Of a DNA stretch of 64,000 nucleotides, positions 25,396 through 37,150 are shown piece after piece. The number at the start of each line of letters is the position of its first letter. Position 1 is the stretch's first letter. The position numbers and the translations under genes are program-made. The notes under the pieces were generated by a model. The model did not search any database. It saw only the letters and a list, made by a program, of their open reading frames with translations, and was not told where the DNA came from. This DNA comes from Neurospora crassa OR74A (taxonomy: Eukaryota; Ascomycota; Sordariomycetes; Sordariales; Sordariaceae), in NCBI RefSeq assembly GCF_000182925.2, contig NC_026505.1, forward strand, positions 62,001-126,000. Reading direction: 5' to 3'.

Positions 25396-27514
25396 TTAAC
25401 AGGGTCTACTGTAAACGTATATGACCGTCTCTGTGTCAGGATGTGTTCCTTTCATTGAACAGCTTTGTCCTGGCTTGATACTCCAGCAGCCGTCTGCTGA
25501 AATTGTAAAGAGCTGGTTTGCGGTGACTAAAACGCTCACAGCTCCCTGCTTAACCACAAAGAGGAGGGCTCGGTCATACGCTTGAAAGTTTCTCGGAGAG
25601 GTTCGAGATAATGTGACAATCTGAAAGGTTGTGTCATAATCATCAACAACATGCCTGGCCGTGAGCTTTGATGACGAATAAGCAAGCGGAGCTAGCGGGC
25701 CAATGAGAGTTAGTAACTTTCAAGTTTCATCACAAATTTATGAAGAACTTACGCCCTGAGTCTAGGGGTCGCCCATTGTGCGGAAGTTTCTCCCACTTTG
25801 TTTCCCACTTCGCAGGCTGCGTACCAGACTTGGACATGCGATTGTTTTTCTTGTCCCACTTGTTCGTTGTTTCTTCCTTTTGAACAGCATGTGCTTGTAA
25901 TGTCTTTGCTTTCTTAGGCGCTGGTATCACCTCGTCGTTGTTTGCCTTTCTCTTCTTCGAAGTTGCATTCCATGGCTGCGTCGATGGGTCGACAAATGTA
26001 CCAGGCATAGTCAGTGCTTTCGTGTTGTGGCGAAAGTATGCATTACAACAATAGTAGCCGCGGAACCTTTTCTCGAGAGCTGGGGAAACCTTTCGCAGAT
26101 AATCCGGGAGTTGTATGCACATGTCAAAGGCAAACTGAGGATGGAAACGCGGGGCATTTTTGTCGCCATTATGGTGTAGTTCATCATGAAGACCCTGAAA
26201 CTCAGCGCAGCGCATGTTCCCGCAAGGGGTGTTCCTTTGCACACCACCGAGATACAAAGCGACAGCCGTCAATGTTTTCAGGGAGGGCTTCCTCAAGTTG
26301 AGCCACCTTTTCCAGCAGTATGGTAAGTCGCGTTGGCGGGGCAAAATGAGAAGTTCAAGGAGACATAGATCGGCGGGGACCGGCAAAAAATCGGATGTGA
26401 AGGAAGTGATGTATTTCCAGACATCGGAATTGGCATACTTGCAATGGGGTGGATCTGATTGCTGTTTGTCGTCCTCAGCGACTCTGGCGGGTGATGTTGC
26501 TGGCGGCGATCTGTCTGTGTCCTCCTCTTGAATGCCAACGTTTCTGGGATAATTAGTGGCAACCTCGATGTTGGCGCACGCAGGCTTATCTTTATTCTGC
26601 TGGTCGGTCTTTCTTCCGCGGCTCTCGTTGTCGTTCGTGTCCGAATCGTCGCTGCTCGCTTCCGAGTTGACATTGCTCTGAAGCTTGGTCTCATTGGCTT
26701 TCTGGTGTCCAACCTCATCCTCCGCCTCGTCGGTATCACTTGCATCGCTGTCGCTGTCGCCACTTCCGTCACTGTCGTCGGTATCACTCTGGCCGGCATC
26801 GCTCCCGTCGCTCTCGTCGTCGCCACTCTCGTCGTCACTGTTCACCTCGCTGCTGCTCGAGGGCGGTTTGTTGCCAGTTCGAGGCTTTGACTTGTCATGT
26901 CGATCAACTGCTATGGCAGAAGTCTCAGGGGCGCCTGGTCCCAGTTCGAAGTGGTTGGAGTGTGATGGCCGCCGCAGACTCGGGCTCTGAAGCTTGTGTC
27001 CTTGAGACGCAACGTACGGCTGGCAAATTGCATCAAAGGCGTTCTCGGGGTCCTGGGAACGAACAGAAAATGTGCCGTCGAGGTGGTCGTGTAGGATCGA
27101 GCCGGCATGAAATCTCTGGGTAGGAGAAGCACTTGTTAGCTGAATTTTCATCACGAGTAAGCCAGGCATCAAGATGGTCTTGAAACAGTGAGTCCATTGT
27201 GCGGTTCTTACCACAAAATGATCGCCTAGGTCCGGTGGGGTGGCATATGCTTGTCCACAAGTTCGAACTGGGCAGTGCCATATGCTGGTCTCAGCTGAGC
27301 GACTTGGCAGATATCTCTCCGGAAAGAGGGCGCCAAATCCGTGGGTAACTATGGGCTGGCCATCTTTAGGTGAGGTATTAGGTTATCCGTGATCTCATTC
27401 GAGGGGTGGGGCTTCTGGGGAAGACGAACCAATCTCGCCCTTCCAAATAACATATCTCCTTGTGTTGTCCCTGGTGAAAACAAGTTCGACCGGCTTCGAA
27501 ACCGGGCCGGCCAT
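25396..27514 (-). CDS. family gene B: C2H2 finger, acidic linker, core and C-terminal Mif2-like cupin
   Basis: Four exons: 27514-27430, 27363-27212, 27115-25753 and 25691-25396 (631 residues). Exon 1 encodes MAGPVSK...RRYVIWKGEI; its donor (GTTCGT) is weak but the phase and the match to the paralogues support it. Finger: Cys59, Cys64, His77, His82, with the intron between the His. A very acidic Asp/Ser linker spans about 173-213. The core lies at about 312-455 (VWKYI; LPRQRDLPYCW; LYLGG; PCGNMRC; FAFDMC; CCNAYFR). A KKRK...PKKAK stretch looks like a nuclear signal. The last exon encodes a cupin (LFVVKQGAVSVLV ... LFTISADGCWSIKPG) like the Mif2/CENP-C C-terminus. It is divergent from gene C. 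Function unknown; a nuclear, possibly dimeric factor is inferred. Confidence 0.82.
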
Positions 27515-28240
27515 TGTTCAGGATACTGTTCCGAAGGTGGGTGTGGACCAAGTCGCGCAAACAACGGGAGCAAGAAATGAGCACTATCTTGGTTGTAGGC
27601 GGAATTGAGCAGAAAGTCGAGTTCTCTGCAGTGCGGCAAGCTCGTGGTTGCCAAATATTCGGGCGAAAAGGCGGCAATGTAGTGAAGGGAAGAAAGAGGA
27701 ATGTGGAGAAGAGTGCAGTGAATGGAGAAAGAGCGGAAGGGAAACGCAGAGAGATGCCAAAATGAAGTCCAGATTCGAGTACGTCGGGACGGGTGGGGGG
27801 GGGGGGGGGGGGGGAAGAAAATCAACAGAAGCGGACAACCTAAGTATTGAAGGTGTGCAATGTTCAGTTCTTTCCTTCGGTGATTCTCGGCTTGGCCCTG
27901 AGAAAGAGAGCGTAACATGGACGGTATTGAGGGCAGGCAGCGGTCCTCGTTCCTTCTTTGACAGCATCGATGACTGGCCTGCCGTCCCGACCGAGGGGTT
28001 CCGTATTCGAGTCTAGTGGTGTTCGGCCCGGGCAGGCAAGAAATGACCGGAGGTTTGGTTGCCAGGCCGACAGCTTCATAGGTGAGTGAAGGGCGCGCGC
28101 CCTTCGTCATCGACTCCTCTTCGTGAGCTTCTGCTCTTTCCCCCACCAACGTTCATTCGGCCATCACATTCTTGTTCACAAAACTTCTCTGTCCTCGACC
28201 TATTGGCGATACAGTTCTACCACAACCTGACCGCAACAAG
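27515..28240. promoter_or_regulatory. shared divergent promoter region of family genes B and C
   Basis: 726 bp between the start codons of two divergent paralogues. A 20-G run lies at 27795-27814. The sequence just upstream of gene C is C/T-rich. No frame here encodes a finger exon for gene C. That this DNA drives both genes is inference from orientation. Confidence 0.45.
27795..27814. repeat. poly-G run of 20
   Basis: Uninterrupted G run inside the B/C divergent intergenic region, read directly. Its length may be subject to sequencing error. Confidence 0.9.
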
Positions 28241-29600
28241 ATGCCGTCGGCACCGTCGTGGTTGTTAGACTCGGCATCGCAGACCAGCCACTCTGTGCCA
28301 AAGACACCAACCATCAAGAAAGAGCCCGGAACAGAGGAGTCGCCTCGTGTACTTGCACAAGTCGAACCGACGCCCAAGAGCGCCAAACGGAAGGCCCGAA
28401 GCGAAAGCCCCTCGGACTCTGACCGATCCAACGATGGAAAAAGTAAGAAGAAGAGAACCGAGCGCCGGAACAAGTTCAAGACCAGTGAGGTATGGCAGTA
28501 CCTTGTGAACGTGAGCTCGAATACCTTTGACGAGCCCTACGGCAGCTTGACAAAAACAAGGTACATGCGCAACATCGTGGCACTTCCGCGCAAGCGTGAG
28601 TTGCCGGCGGTATGGGCAACTCGATTGGCTTCCGAAAAACCAAGCAGCGAAATCTTGCAGTTGCTCATTGCCTACCTCGTTGGTGACGATCCCGGCGGTT
28701 TTCTTTGCGGCCTCAATGGGCCCGATTGTGCAGGAAAGTGGCGAATTACCGGGCCGGCCATGGCAACATTCCTGGACGACAAGGAAGCAATCCACAAAGC
28801 TTGCGCATTCCCCAAGTGTGTCTTCTGCCCAGAGCTTGAAGATTCCAACAGTACTTCAGGTAAAAGGAAGTGTTGCAATACAGTATACCGGGACTCTGAT
28901 GACCCTTCAATGCCCGAGATTTGGGTGCCGCCCACTCCTGCTCTTGCACCCGACCCGGTTCCCACTCCGGTTTCAACTCCGGTTCATACTCCGGCTCCCA
29001 CTTCGGCTCTTAATCCGACACCATCGCCCGCGCCCTCGACACAAGCAGCAACGGCACTCCCGGCAAGCCTCAATCCAGAGACCCCAAGCCATCAACTTCA
29101 CCACGAAGCACAAGCGCAGGAGGGAAATGTGTATCTTGCCAGCCTCTGGGAGCAGCGAAACGAAGCAATGTACCTCTCCGGACCCATTAATGGTATGCCA
29201 CACATCCCCTTTCCCTCAATCTCATCACGTCTTCCTTAACGCGAGACCACTGACAACCTCTCAAGTCTCGACCAGCTACGCCCACTCAGCCGGCTGGCTT
29301 CACCAGCGCGAGGGACAAATTCTTCCCATCGGCGCCGACAGCGGCGCAACTCTCCAGATCCTCGACCTGGAAAACAAGGGCGCCACCGTTCCGCTCCCAA
29401 GCGACTCTCATAATCTTGTGTGCATTGTCTTTGAGGGCACCGTGGAGGTCATCCTACAGGATACGCCCGTCTTCACCCTCTCGCGCGGTGGCCAGTGGAG
29501 TGTGGGTGTCGGAAAGGAGTGCAGAGTTCGAAACCCGCGTATTGGAACGAAGGCCATTCTGTACAACATTGGAGCACCGGTTAGGCAGAACGACGAGTAG
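28241..29600 (+). CDS. family gene C: core plus Mif2-like cupin, no zinc finger
   Basis: Two exons, 28241-29192 and 29266-29600 (intron GTATGC...CAAG), 428 residues. The ATG at 28241 (AACAAGATGCCG) is preferred over the in-frame start at 28172. A basic nuclear-type stretch (about 48-78, including KSKKKRTERR) precedes the core at 85-235 (VWQYL; LPRKRELPAVWATRL; FLCGLNGPDC; FPKCV; CCN). A Pro/Thr/Ala-rich repeat follows (PTPVSTPVHTPAPTSALNPT). The cupin spans roughly 345-425 (IVFEGTVEVILQD ... FTLSRGGQWSVGVGKECRVRN), and is the closest of the three to Mif2/CENP-C (GTVEV; GG-x-W-x-V; RN). No finger-type exon was found upstream, so this member lost it or never had it. Function unknown. Confidence 0.85.
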
Positions 29601-30454
29601 ACTTGGCGATCGGATGTAATAGAAGAGATGAGTTACATTGAAAACATTTTGTAATGAGGAAGTGGCAGGATTGTTCTTGGGACAGCATGGAGTATTAGCG
29701 CTTTGGTGTTGCGATACCCCTTTCTTTGATCATTTGGCCGAACGGGAACTACCTGTTCTTGTGTTGGTTTAGTTGGACGGAGATGAACAGGTGCGGAATA
29801 GGCCTTTCAATTATGACGGGACGAGGCCAACCTTTGCGCAGGCCACGATCGTAGATTGAGTCCTGTATATGAGCTGTATTGATAGATGACCATGATCGCG
29901 GTCCAAAATTCAACAGCCAACGTCTTGCTGGCTGCCTTTTGTCATCGAGAATGTCGCTTACTTGATGTGAACTACACCGCGACGGTCTTCCGCGAAAATG
30001 AACAGGAAATACAACAAATCGAAAATGTAAAATGAGCATCAATTCTTCGTAAAAATCATGAGCGAGGCAACAAGTGAGGACTACCTCAACTCGGCGTCAA
30101 CTACACCGGTTTGCCTCGATCCTCAACTATAAGAAAAGAAGTAACATAAAGCCAGGGGTATATGGGAAACGACAAGGAAAATGAACGAAAATACCCTGAC
30201 TCCCTCTTCCATCATCTTACCAATAACGCCTTCAGGCTGTCGGTGTCCTTCTCTTTCTGACCACCAAACTCTCCTTCTCGACTCTGGTCCTGTTTCCACA
30301 CTCCATCATTGTCCTTCTCTTGAGCAGCAATTGCTCCTCTCGCGTCATATCGCACCTTACACTTCTCGACACCAGGCACATTACACCACTTAACAATCCC
30401 CCCATCCACACTACATCACTCAACATCCTCACAACTACCCCACCCCTCACCTGC
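29601..30454. other. convergent intergenic region between family genes C and D
   Basis: 3' regions of genes C (+) and D (-). The stretch 30300-30450 is C-rich on the + strand. No cupin-like exon for gene D was seen here. No gene found. Confidence 0.55.
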
Positions 30455-32077
30455 TCATTCCTCAGGCCACGGCACTTCCTCCCCCCTGTACCAATACGCA
30501 TTAACACACATATACCCACCCAACCGCTCCCTAACCGCCTTCCAATCCTGACCTTCCCCAGCTGTCTCCTCCATCCTCTCCAGATCTCCCTCCCCAAACC
30601 CCACACACCTAGGGAACCCCATCTCTTTCCTCACCCTCCTTCTTCTATCAGGATCAGGATGCGGGGTATTAAACTCACACGTAATCTCCTCGAACCTGCT
30701 CTTCTCGCTCCACTGCCTTCTTCCATTCTCATCCCTTCCCAGTTCACGGAAAGTATTGACCAAGACATGGACGGGACATCCCTCTATTCCGCAGGGTGTG
30801 GGAGTTCGTGATTTAGGTGCGCCGAGGTACAGAATCATGGTAGTCAGTTCTTTCATGGTGAGGTGGCGTTCGAAAGGGTGTTTTTTGAGACGGTCGCGCC
30901 AGACGGTGGGCAAGGCGCGACGGCGCGGAAAGGTAAGGAAGGTGTGTAGGGCGGCGTCCTTGGGGACTGGGAAGTCCGGGGTTGGGCGGGGGAGGAGGGC
31001 GAGTAGGTAGGTCCAGATTGGAGAGGTGTAGAGGGTCGCGGAGCGTTGAGCTAGTGCCGCACGGTTGTCGGGGGCGACGGCGGCGGGAGGAATCTCGGGG
31101 AGAGGTGGAAGGGGTTGAAGGCGGCGGAGGGGCGACGAAACGGCGTCGCGGACTGGAGCGACTGGGAGAGGAAGTTGGGGGAATTGTCCTTGGACAGCGG
31201 CGGGCGCGGAAGCTTGACGGGCGGCTCGACGGGCGGCTCGAGGTGGGCGGCGACGGCGCGGGGAAATATTGACAAACTGGGCGGGCGCCGGAAGAGCAAC
31301 AGGTGCAGCAGCAGGTACGGCCGCAGGAGACTGAGGGGCGGCATTCGGCTGAGGCGCAGGTTGAGCAGCAGGCAAGGGAGCGGGAGCGGGAGCAGCGACG
31401 GCAGGCTGGACCACAGGAGCGGGCGCGGCTTGTTGAGCCTGGACTTGCTGAGCTTGAGCGATCGCTTGCCATCCAGGGTTGGGAGCACGCTTCACCACAA
31501 TTGGCGCCCACTTGCGCCGTCCGTTCCGGTTCTCCTTATCGGTGGGAACTCTCTTCCTCCCAATTACGTTGAACCCCCCATTCCTGGTGTCGAACAGCAG
31601 GGCCTTCCGATGTTTTTGCTGCGATGACTTGTTAGACCATAGCTCTGAGGTGGGTGGGTGAACCCCGAACGACAGGTGGTAGGAGAATCACGGCACATAC
31701 TCTAAAGTGGTTGCCCACTTTATAGGGAAATTCAAATGCTACTTGACAACTCCGGATCGGGCATCGAAACGGCTTGGCCTGATTCCAATTGGGCTGGTAG
31801 CCCTCCGGAAAATAAGCTCCGTTGCCTGGGTATGTGACAGTCTCGCCATGTTCTGTGATCTTGTGTTAGTGATCTAGACGACACAACGGCGTGAAGGCGA
31901 CCGGATTAACCTACTGTCCAAACCGCACCACTCATCATATCGACGGGTGCCTGACCTTAAAACCACATAACCGCCGAGCTTTTGCTGGTTGATCAGCCAC
32001 GGCTCCTGCGGCGGGCCATCATCTTCCGAGGAGGAAGATTCAGACGAGGACGAGGACTCGCGGCGACGACGGGGCAT
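30455..32077 (-). CDS. family gene D: C2H2 finger, Ala/Pro/Gln linker and core, no cupin
   Basis: Three exons: 32077-31915, 31852-31701 and 31618-30455 (492 residues). Exon 1 gives MPRRRRE, a Ser-rich acidic run, then GTRRYDEWCGLD. Exon 2 holds GAYFPEGY and the finger (Cys85, Cys90, His103, His108), again with a phase-0 intron between the His. After HRKALLFDTRNGGF comes a long Ala/Pro/Gln linker with an Arg-rich patch (PRRRRPPRAARRAAR). The core lies at 306-485 (IWTYLLALL; FPRRRALPTVWRDRL; LTTMILYLGA; PCGIEGC; FPRCV; CVNAYWY). It ends nine residues after CVNAY (RGEEVPWPEE), with no cupin. Exon 2 most resembles that of gene F. An in-frame GTG at 31498 is not the true start. Function unknown. 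Confidence 0.82.
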
Positions 32078-33501
32078 TATCGAGGTTGACGTGTACCAAG
32101 AGCGATGGAAGGCAAATTGGTGGCAATGCAATTATAAAGTAGCAATTGAATGCAAGACTGCAGGTGATGGTTGTAGGTTGTTGTTGTTGTTGCTGACCGA
32201 AGCAGAAAGAGGAAAAGTAAAGTTGCAACACCAGGTCGGGAGTAAAAAAAAGAGTTAGGTAAATTTTACCACCGGGACGAATTGCAAAATTCTTGACTTG
32301 GGATGCGTCCCACCCGGAACAGATTTGTGGCTGCAGACGTCAGTGCCGGCTGGCATAGGGTTTCCAAACCCATTGGGACTTGGACGAACGGGATTGGGAG
32401 ATCACTTTGTTCTCACCTTGGAGTTGAGGGTCGTCATGATGGCTGTAAGGTGAGAGAAGGGTGAGAGACGTCAGTCAGAGGTGAAGTGGGGGAGGGTCGT
32501 GGTCAAGTCGAGAGGGAACACCGTGGTCTTGCAGTCGCCGTCGGGAGGGCCCTTCAAAGACGAAGTAGAGCCTCCATAGTTGATGACAGAAGAAGAAAAT
32601 CGGTCTATTTCTGGTACCAAGAGGCTCGAGTTCCGAGGGCTGCTGGACATTCGATAACAAATACCACAGTAGAATCTGAAGGAGAAGCAGATTAATAGCA
32701 ACACGAAAGCGAGAGAAAGAAGGTAGGTGACCGCACGAGCATATTAGAACCGAGTGTCGCCATAAGTAGCCTCCCCGAAGCACTCGTTGCCCTTGGTGAG
32801 GGGAGCGGCTGCTACCTCAACATCATCACGACAAAACAACCGCAAACAACGTAATTGACCATGACGCAATGACCGCCGTGTCATCCAAACACTTTAACGA
32901 GCACTGTTGTCGACTGTTATGCTTCGATCAGGCCCCTGCCTAGGAGGTTGGGGGCAGAACCTCATCGGGAGATGTCCACCGTAGATCCGCAATCGACGAT
33001 ATCCGGAATATCTGCCATATGTCAGCACTAGCTGCACATATCCGGAATATAACATGTCTTTCCTGCTTTTAATAGGGGGAAGCCTGTCTCGAGCTTGTTC
33101 AATAGAGAGCTTTCAAGACAATCTCTCCTAAAGCATCGCCTCAGCAAAACAATCGAGCTCACCAACCGTATCAAACCGTACAACATCGCACTTCCATCGT
33201 CGTGTATAACATCACTTGATCACTTGTGGCCATATCCACACAACATTTTTGCCATGTGCCATCTCATCAAACAGCAAACAATTCCCGAACCAGATGCCCG
33301 TCAAGTCCACGGCCAGCCTTGAAAAATGCCAAGAGCATTGTCCTCACTGTTTCCATGCGGCGCAAAAAGCGATGAAGGGAAAGTGAAAGGGAAAACAACT
33401 TCCACGGCGAAACCCGGTCGGCAGAAAAAGACAAAGATCTTAGTAAAATAATAACACATGGTGGTACATCACCTTACGTATTCTAACACCCTCTCCATCC
33501 C
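32078..33501. other. intergenic region upstream of family gene D
   Basis: Promoter side of gene D and 3' side of the bL27m gene. A GTTGTT microsatellite lies near 32175-32192. No supported coding frame. Confidence 0.55.
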
Positions 33502-34943
33502 TTAGTCCTTCTTCTCCGTCTTGGAGTCCTTCTTGGGTTCAGCAGCAGCAGCCTTCTTCTCCTCAACCTTGGGCTTGCTCTCCTTCTTGGCGGCTTCAGG
33601 AGCCTTGGGCTTCTCAACCTTGGGAGCAGCAGCAGCAGGCTTCTCAGCCTTCACCTCCTTCTTCTCGCTCTTCTCAGCAGCGGCACCACCCTCCCTGGCC
33701 TTCTTGGCCTCCCTCTGCTTGGCCAAAAACTCCTTCCTTTGCACCAACCTCTGCTCCCTCTTCTCGCGCACACGTCTCCTGTACTCCTCACGTCTATCCG
33801 CCTTGGCCAGCTTGCGTTCCTTGATGCCAAGCAAGAAAGTGTTTCTTCTCCTCCTGCGCGCGCGGAACTTGGCCTTTCTGCTGCCCACCTTCTCGGTACC
33901 AGGCACGGAACCGGGGTCGCCAATCAAGCGACCAATCTCCCAGTTGGTCTCGCGGTAGCTGTAGTTGTTCATCAGACGCAGGACACGCGTGCCGCGGCGC
34001 GCGAGCATCTTTTGCTGCTGCAGCTTGCGCAGAGCCGATTGTCGGGCGTTGTACTCGGCGCGGGCGGCGAGCTTTTCCTTGATGAGTTCGGCAATGACGG
34101 AGGAGCCGCCGTTGTTGCTGTTCGACGAGGCGGAGGCGGAGATGGTGCTGCTGGAGGCAGGGACGGCGGCGGCGCCGGAGGCTGATACGCGGGCGCCCTG
34201 GCCCTTGACTGCCTTGCCGGCGGCGGCGGGCGTCGTCACTGCTGGTGGGGGGATCTCGATGGTCTCGTGGCGGGTGACAAAGAGGGGGAGGCCGGAGGCG
34301 GACATGGTGGGCTTCTCGACCTCTTCAACCTTGCGGGGCACGGCGACGAGGCCGAGCTTGCGCTTGCGCGGGGCGTCCTTGGGGTAAGGGAGCTTGTCGT
34401 TGCGGTTGAAGACGACGCCGATGTACTGACGGTCCGGGTGGAGCTGGGGGTCACGGTAGTACTTGACGTAGCCAGCGACGGCGGCGTGGATGGTGTGGTC
34501 GCGGCCCATGATGGTGTTCTCGCCGGGGTGCCATAGTGTGCCGCGCTGCTTGTAGATGATGTTGCCGGGAATTACGTACTGGTCTTTGAGCAAAAAGAGA
34601 CAAGGTCAGTCAGCGTCTCTGATGAGTGTTGCTGCTGCGCAATGCGCGCAAGCCGTGTATGGTGCATCTGGTGAAACATACCACCCGTCTTCTTTGCGCC
34701 GAGCTTCTTGGGGATGGTCCTCTTGGGCTTGAGCCTGTAGGCACCCTGGGCCTTGACACTGGCATAACGGCGACCCTCGACGGCAACATTGCTACTTGAT
34801 GGGCCGATGCGGAGGTGGGCGAACTGCTCGGAGAGGATTGCGGTCGCGGAGACGGAGGAGTGGGTGGTGGGTAACCGGCAGACGGAGTGGCAGCTGTTGG
34901 CAGCAGCCCTCGTCAAAGGCTGCCGCAGCTGTGCTAGATGCAT
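33502..34943 (-). CDS. mrp7: mitochondrial large-subunit ribosomal protein bL27m
   Basis: Two exons, 34943-34682 and 34583-33502 (intron GTATGT...CAAAG), 447 residues. The N-terminus is Arg/Ser/Ala-rich and fits a mitochondrial targeting sequence. The L27 core begins with [12 protein letters not shown] and KKLGAKKTG, and continues over the intron with [20 protein letters not shown] and [20 protein letters not shown]. This is the ribosomal L27 signature near the peptidyl-transferase centre. The fungal protein (yeast Mrp7) is much longer than bacterial L27. Here a basic helical region ([20 protein letters not shown]) and a Lys/Ala/Glu/Pro tail make up the extension. It is divergent from LCL2. 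The symbol follows the yeast name. Confidence 0.93.
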
Positions 34944-34997
34944 TGTGTTTGTTGTTTGTGTTTGTGTTTATGAATTTGTTGTCGTCGGCCCGAGGCA

Positions 34998-35041
<44 letters not shown>

Positions 35042-35833
35042 TGTCCAGTTGTTCGTGTCCCAGGACAAAAGTTCGAAGACACCACACACGGAGGGGAGGG
35101 GACACCGGGACGGAGTGTGGGTGTGGTCGGAGGACGGAGGTCGGAGGGGGGGGGGGGAGGGGACCTGCGGGCGGAGCGGACGGAGGAAGGGTTGCCAATG
35201 TCGGCACGACGCGCGGGGAGTCAAACGAAAACCAAAGTTCAAAAATCGGGGCGGGTCCAGTCCAGAGCCGTGCCGTCCATCCCACGTCGTCCAGGCGAGC
35301 GAGCGACGACCGAAAAAAATGCCCCACTCAAAAGTTGAGATCGCACCAGAGCCGCGAGCCGGAGAGAGCCAAGACTGAGTGGAGCAGGGCAGCCGCATTG
35401 GCCAACCGCGGGGTGAGCTTTCTGCTTAGTCACCTAGCCCTTAACCACATAGGGTACTTGGAGGTACCTACCTAGAGGTACATACCAAGCACGATAACAC
35501 CGATAAGAGCTGAGTCCCCCCGTAGGTCCCGCATGGATCCCGTCCCGTCGCTGACGATTTGGACAAATTGGCCAACAGGGCCCTTGCAGTGGACTCGCCC
35601 CGTAGCTTCCAGCGACCACAGCACTGTGAAGGTTTCCATCACCAGGGGCATCGCCATCGCCCAGCCAGCCAGCCAGCCAGCCGTGTAGGTAATTGACAGC
35701 TTGCCAACATCGTCGTCCCGTCGTCCCATCGCAACCCACGCCGCGAGAATCACGACAACACCACCGGCTCTTTTTCGAATTGGATTCCTCTCCAGTCCAA
35801 ACCGATTCCCTCCAACGAATACGAACCGTCAAA
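34944..35833. promoter_or_regulatory. divergent promoter region between bL27m and LCL2 genes
   Basis: 890 bp between divergent starts. It contains a (TCG)n run at 34998-35037, only about 55 bp upstream of the bL27m start and therefore perhaps transcribed in its leader, and a 12-G run near 35146-35157. TAGAGGTA occurs at 35473. No coding frame is supported. Confidence 0.5.
34998..35037. repeat. (TCG)n microsatellite
   Basis: About 13 uninterrupted TCG units in the putative leader of the bL27m gene. Confidence 0.93.
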
Positions 35834-36331
35834 ATGCGCACCCTCTACCTCGTCCTCCTCTCCCTCCTGACCCTCGCCTCCCCCATAGCCGCTCAATTCG
35901 GCTCCTTCTTCGACCAAATGTTCGGCGGCCACGGTCACCAACAAACACAGCAGCAGCAGCAGCACCAAGGCCACGGCCACCAACAGCACCCCAACGTGCC
36001 CAGCGACCCGTCCATCTACCAGGCGAATTACCAGCGGGCGCATTGCGACAAGTATTTGTGTCCTGATACTTTGGGTATGTCTTTTCCATTCCTCCTTTCA
36101 TTGTTTGGCTGGGGTTGGGGATGATGGAAAGGGTACTGTGGCAATGGATATGGGCTGACGGTGGTTTAAACAGCATGCGTTCACTACCCACACCACTGCC
36201 CTTGCCCTTGGCCGTTGCACGAAGACAAGGCCGAGTTAGCCGAAGGTCAAAGGATCTGCGTTTCCAAAGGAGGCTTCAAGGCCGGAGAGGCAGCGAGAAA
36301 GATAGAATTGGCTAGGAAGGGGATGCTCTGA
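35834..36331 (+). CDS. lcl2: LCL2 (long chronological lifespan protein 2) homologue
   Basis: Two exons, 35834-36074 and 36174-36331 (intron GTATGT...ACAG), 132 residues. Residues 1-21 form a signal peptide ([20 protein letters not shown]). [12 protein letters not shown] follows, then a Gln/His-rich insert of about 25 residues. The conserved Lcl2 core comes next: [43 protein letters not shown] and the terminal [14 protein letters not shown]. Lcl2 is a secretory-pathway protein, linked in yeast to lifespan and probably ER quality control. The molecular activity is not established. The length matches fungal relatives. The in-frame ATG after GTCAAA is the natural start because it begins the signal peptide. 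Confidence 0.93.
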
Positions 36332-37150
36332 GCTGCTACCCCTTTTCTGGGAAGACAGGGGAAGTGGAGCCGTTGACAAAAAGGAGGATCACATCATACA
36401 TTGTAGGTTGTGGGAAACTTTGCTTGGGGTTTTTGGCGTTACAATATCACAATGACAATCTGTACAAAGAACTTATGGATCAATTTCTTGGGATTCGTTA
36501 CCACTCCGTCTGTAATGAAACTTGAGTACCTTGAAAGGTGAGGTGTGTCTGTCTGCCCATAATGTCGGCCCTAGCGAAACCCGTTCATGATAGAAGCGAA
36601 GAGAAAAAGAAACAAAGAAGAGAATGGTAAGAGGCTGCGTGTGCATTCGAATTCTTGAGTTTTGGTGGCAGATGAAAAAAAAATGGGGGGTCCTGTAACA
36701 CACGGTAAAACCATAATCGAATGAAGTTCGTAAGAAGAGAAATAAAAAAAGAAGAAATACATTGATGCTTCGCTGTCATAGCTCGAAATGCAGACGCCAA
36801 TCGCATCGGTTACCGCTGACCGATATAGGGTATACCATCACCAACCCTTTCCCTTTGATAATAAAAGCGAGCCATAGAAGATGAAATAGGGACCGTCCAG
36901 TCATCACCTCGGCCATATACATGAACCGTCCCAAAATACAAAAGCAAACCTACATTCCCGTCCTGCTCCTCCCCAGGCGCACATTCGCCTGTAACCATGT
37001 TGACATCGTCCGCCACTATCGCACTTTTAGCAACGCACGCCGTCATAACCTCCTAGCCTCCATGTCCATCTTTCTTGCTGATAGGACTCGCATCACCGTA
37101 ACTACCATGCCCGAGACGAGATGGCGATTCCTGCCCTCAGAGTCCACCTC
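36332..37150. other. convergent intergenic region (LCL2 / inhibitor-2)
   Basis: 3' regions of LCL2 (+) and the inhibitor-2 gene (-). AT-rich patches near 36590-36770. No gene seen. Confidence 0.55.

Noticed and set aside
27515-28240. Possible zinc-finger exon for gene C
   Set aside because: No C-P-x-x-x-C pattern in the right strand before the start of C.
31499-31618. Start of gene D at the GTG at 31498
   Set aside because: The frame stays open upstream and joins finger exons 31701-31852 and 31915-32077 with correct phase and motif spacing.
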